Below, one piece after another: positions 11,725 through 12,464 of a DNA stretch of 12,464 nt. Source of the DNA: Nitrospinota bacterium (GTDB lineage Bacteria; Nitrospinota; Nitrospinia; JACRGO01); NCBI GenBank assembly GCA_016212295.1, contig JACRGO010000160.1:1-12464 (forward strand). The letters run 5' to 3'. Each line of letters opens with the position of its first letter. The stretch's first letter is position 1. The notes below the pieces were generated by a model. The model was given only the letters and a program-made list of their open reading frames with translations. It was not told where the DNA came from and did not search any database. A program made the translations under genes and the position numbers.

Positions 11725-12464
11725 ATGTCTTTAAAACTTATTATCGCGGATGACAGCATAACCATCCAAAAAGTCGTCGAGTTGGCCATGGAGGGCGAAG
11801 ACGTGGAAGTTCTGCCCGCTGACAACGGGGAAATAGCCCTCCAAAAGGCATTGGAGATTGTGCCTGATATTGTCCTGGCTGATATAAACATGGCCAAATT
11901 GAACGGCTTCCAGCTCTCCAGGAAGATCAAGGAATCTCCTGCCTTAAAAGATGTTCCAGTCCTTTTGCTGATCAGCGACTTTGATGAGATGGATGAAAAT
12001 CTGTTCAAGGAAAGCAAGGCGGACGATTATATAGCAAAGCCCTTTAAATCAGAAGAATTGGTCAGAAAGGTTTTAGGGCTTACCGGACCCGGCGCGCTTC
12101 CAAGAGAACAAGCTTTTCAATCAGCTTCCGCTGAGGAAGAAGACTGGGGTGATAGCGAGGTGGCTGTGGAGGATTTGTCTGAAGATGGTTTGGAAGAAAC
12201 AGCGGGAGAACCGCTTAAGCTGGATTCTGGGGACTTGATAAAAAGCTTCGAAGAGGAAGAGCTTTTCGGTGATTTGGCCGGGAAGCCCGAAGGGACACCT
12301 GATGAGTTGGGTTTTAAATTCTCGGATGAACTGTCCCTTGGATTGGACGAAGATCTTGACCTGAGCGGACTTGATGTTGATGCGCCGGCAGAGGTGGGAG
12401 AAAAGGCCGAAGCACTGGAAGAGGCGGAAGCAGAAGACCTCCTTGGATTGGAAGATGAAGAGGA
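11725..12464 (+). CDS. Response regulator receiver-domain protein with long acidic tail (3' end beyond window)
   Basis: Residues 1-120 are a CheY-like receiver domain: acidic pair D9-D10 in LIIADDS, phosphoacceptor D53 in VLADINM, the Ser84 switch position in LLLIS and K105 in YIAKPF. No DNA-binding or enzymatic output domain follows. From about residue 123 to the window edge (residue 246) the sequence is low-complexity and rich in Glu, Asp, Leu and Gly, with FSDELSLGLDEDLDLSGLDV as an example. This suggests a disordered or coiled interaction region leading to a further domain outside. Receiver proteins with such tails occur in delta-like proteobacteria, but the partner kinase is not here. 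The frame is open to the last base. No Shine-Dalgarno site precedes the ATG. Confidence 0.88.
   Translation, partial: MSLKLIIADDSITIQKVVELAMEGEDVEVLPADNGEIALQKALEIVPDIVLADINMAKLNGFQLSRKIKESPALKDVPVLLLISDFDEMDENLFKESKADDYIAKPFKSEELVRKVLGLTGPGALPREQAFQSASAEEEDWGDSEVAVEDLSEDGLEETAGEPLKLDSGDLIKSFEEEELFGDLAGKPEGTPDELGFKFSDELSLGLDEDLDLSGLDVDAPAEVGEKAEALEEAEAEDLLGLEDEE

Overview
The window reads as chromosomal DNA of an uncultured-type Gram-negative bacterium with the standard genetic code. Several genes end in TGA, and Shine-Dalgarno sites are used at some starts but not others. The gene mix suggests a Desulfobacterota/Nitrospinota-like lineage: two-domain DUF1566 and FISUMP surface proteins, a single-domain old yellow enzyme with C-terminal cysteines, a REC protein with an acidic tail, and degenerate heptamer repeats between genes. 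That placement is inference and is not tested here.

Left part (1-4400). The first 477 bases hold no convincing protein gene. They contain a strong hairpin, a 48-base 3' half of a tRNA-Trp that lacks its 5' half (a classic integrase attachment-site scar), a terminator, and a perfect 19-bp hairpin. Three minus-strand genes follow. One encodes an AroQ-type chorismate mutase-like domain fused to a class I SAM methyltransferase and is interrupted by one in-frame TGA; 85 further in-frame codons complete the methyltransferase. The other two encode exported proteins that begin with the same PEGA-like beta domain but carry different C-terminal modules (FISUMP, or two DUF1566 domains). The DUF1566 gene has a one-base frameshift in a G4 run. 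Its apparent promoter has a G9 tract between a consensus -35 and a near-consensus -10, the layout of a phase-variable promoter.

Middle part (4590-6830). This looks like accessory DNA: a decayed 3' remnant of an acyl-CoA dehydratase/activase gene, a RelE-family toxin with an Xre antitoxin, and on the opposite strand an AAA_14/DUF4143 ATPase. The ATPase promoter places transcription start at or next to the start codon.

Right part (6960-12464). A clear promoter leads a run of plus-strand genes: a CcmA-like ABC ATPase, a dolichol-phosphate-mannose-synthase-like glycosyltransferase overlapping it by 4 bases, an exported DsbA-like thioredoxin-fold protein, metF, an old yellow enzyme family oxidoreductase, and a response regulator with a long acidic tail that runs off the end. 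Between the last two lies a 245-base non-coding, MITE-like element with inverted heptamer arms and flanking direct repeats.

Most unusual points: the chorismate-mutase/methyltransferase fusion with an in-frame TGA, the G9 promoter spacer, the non-coding inverted-heptamer element, and three different heptamer arrays in intergenic positions.
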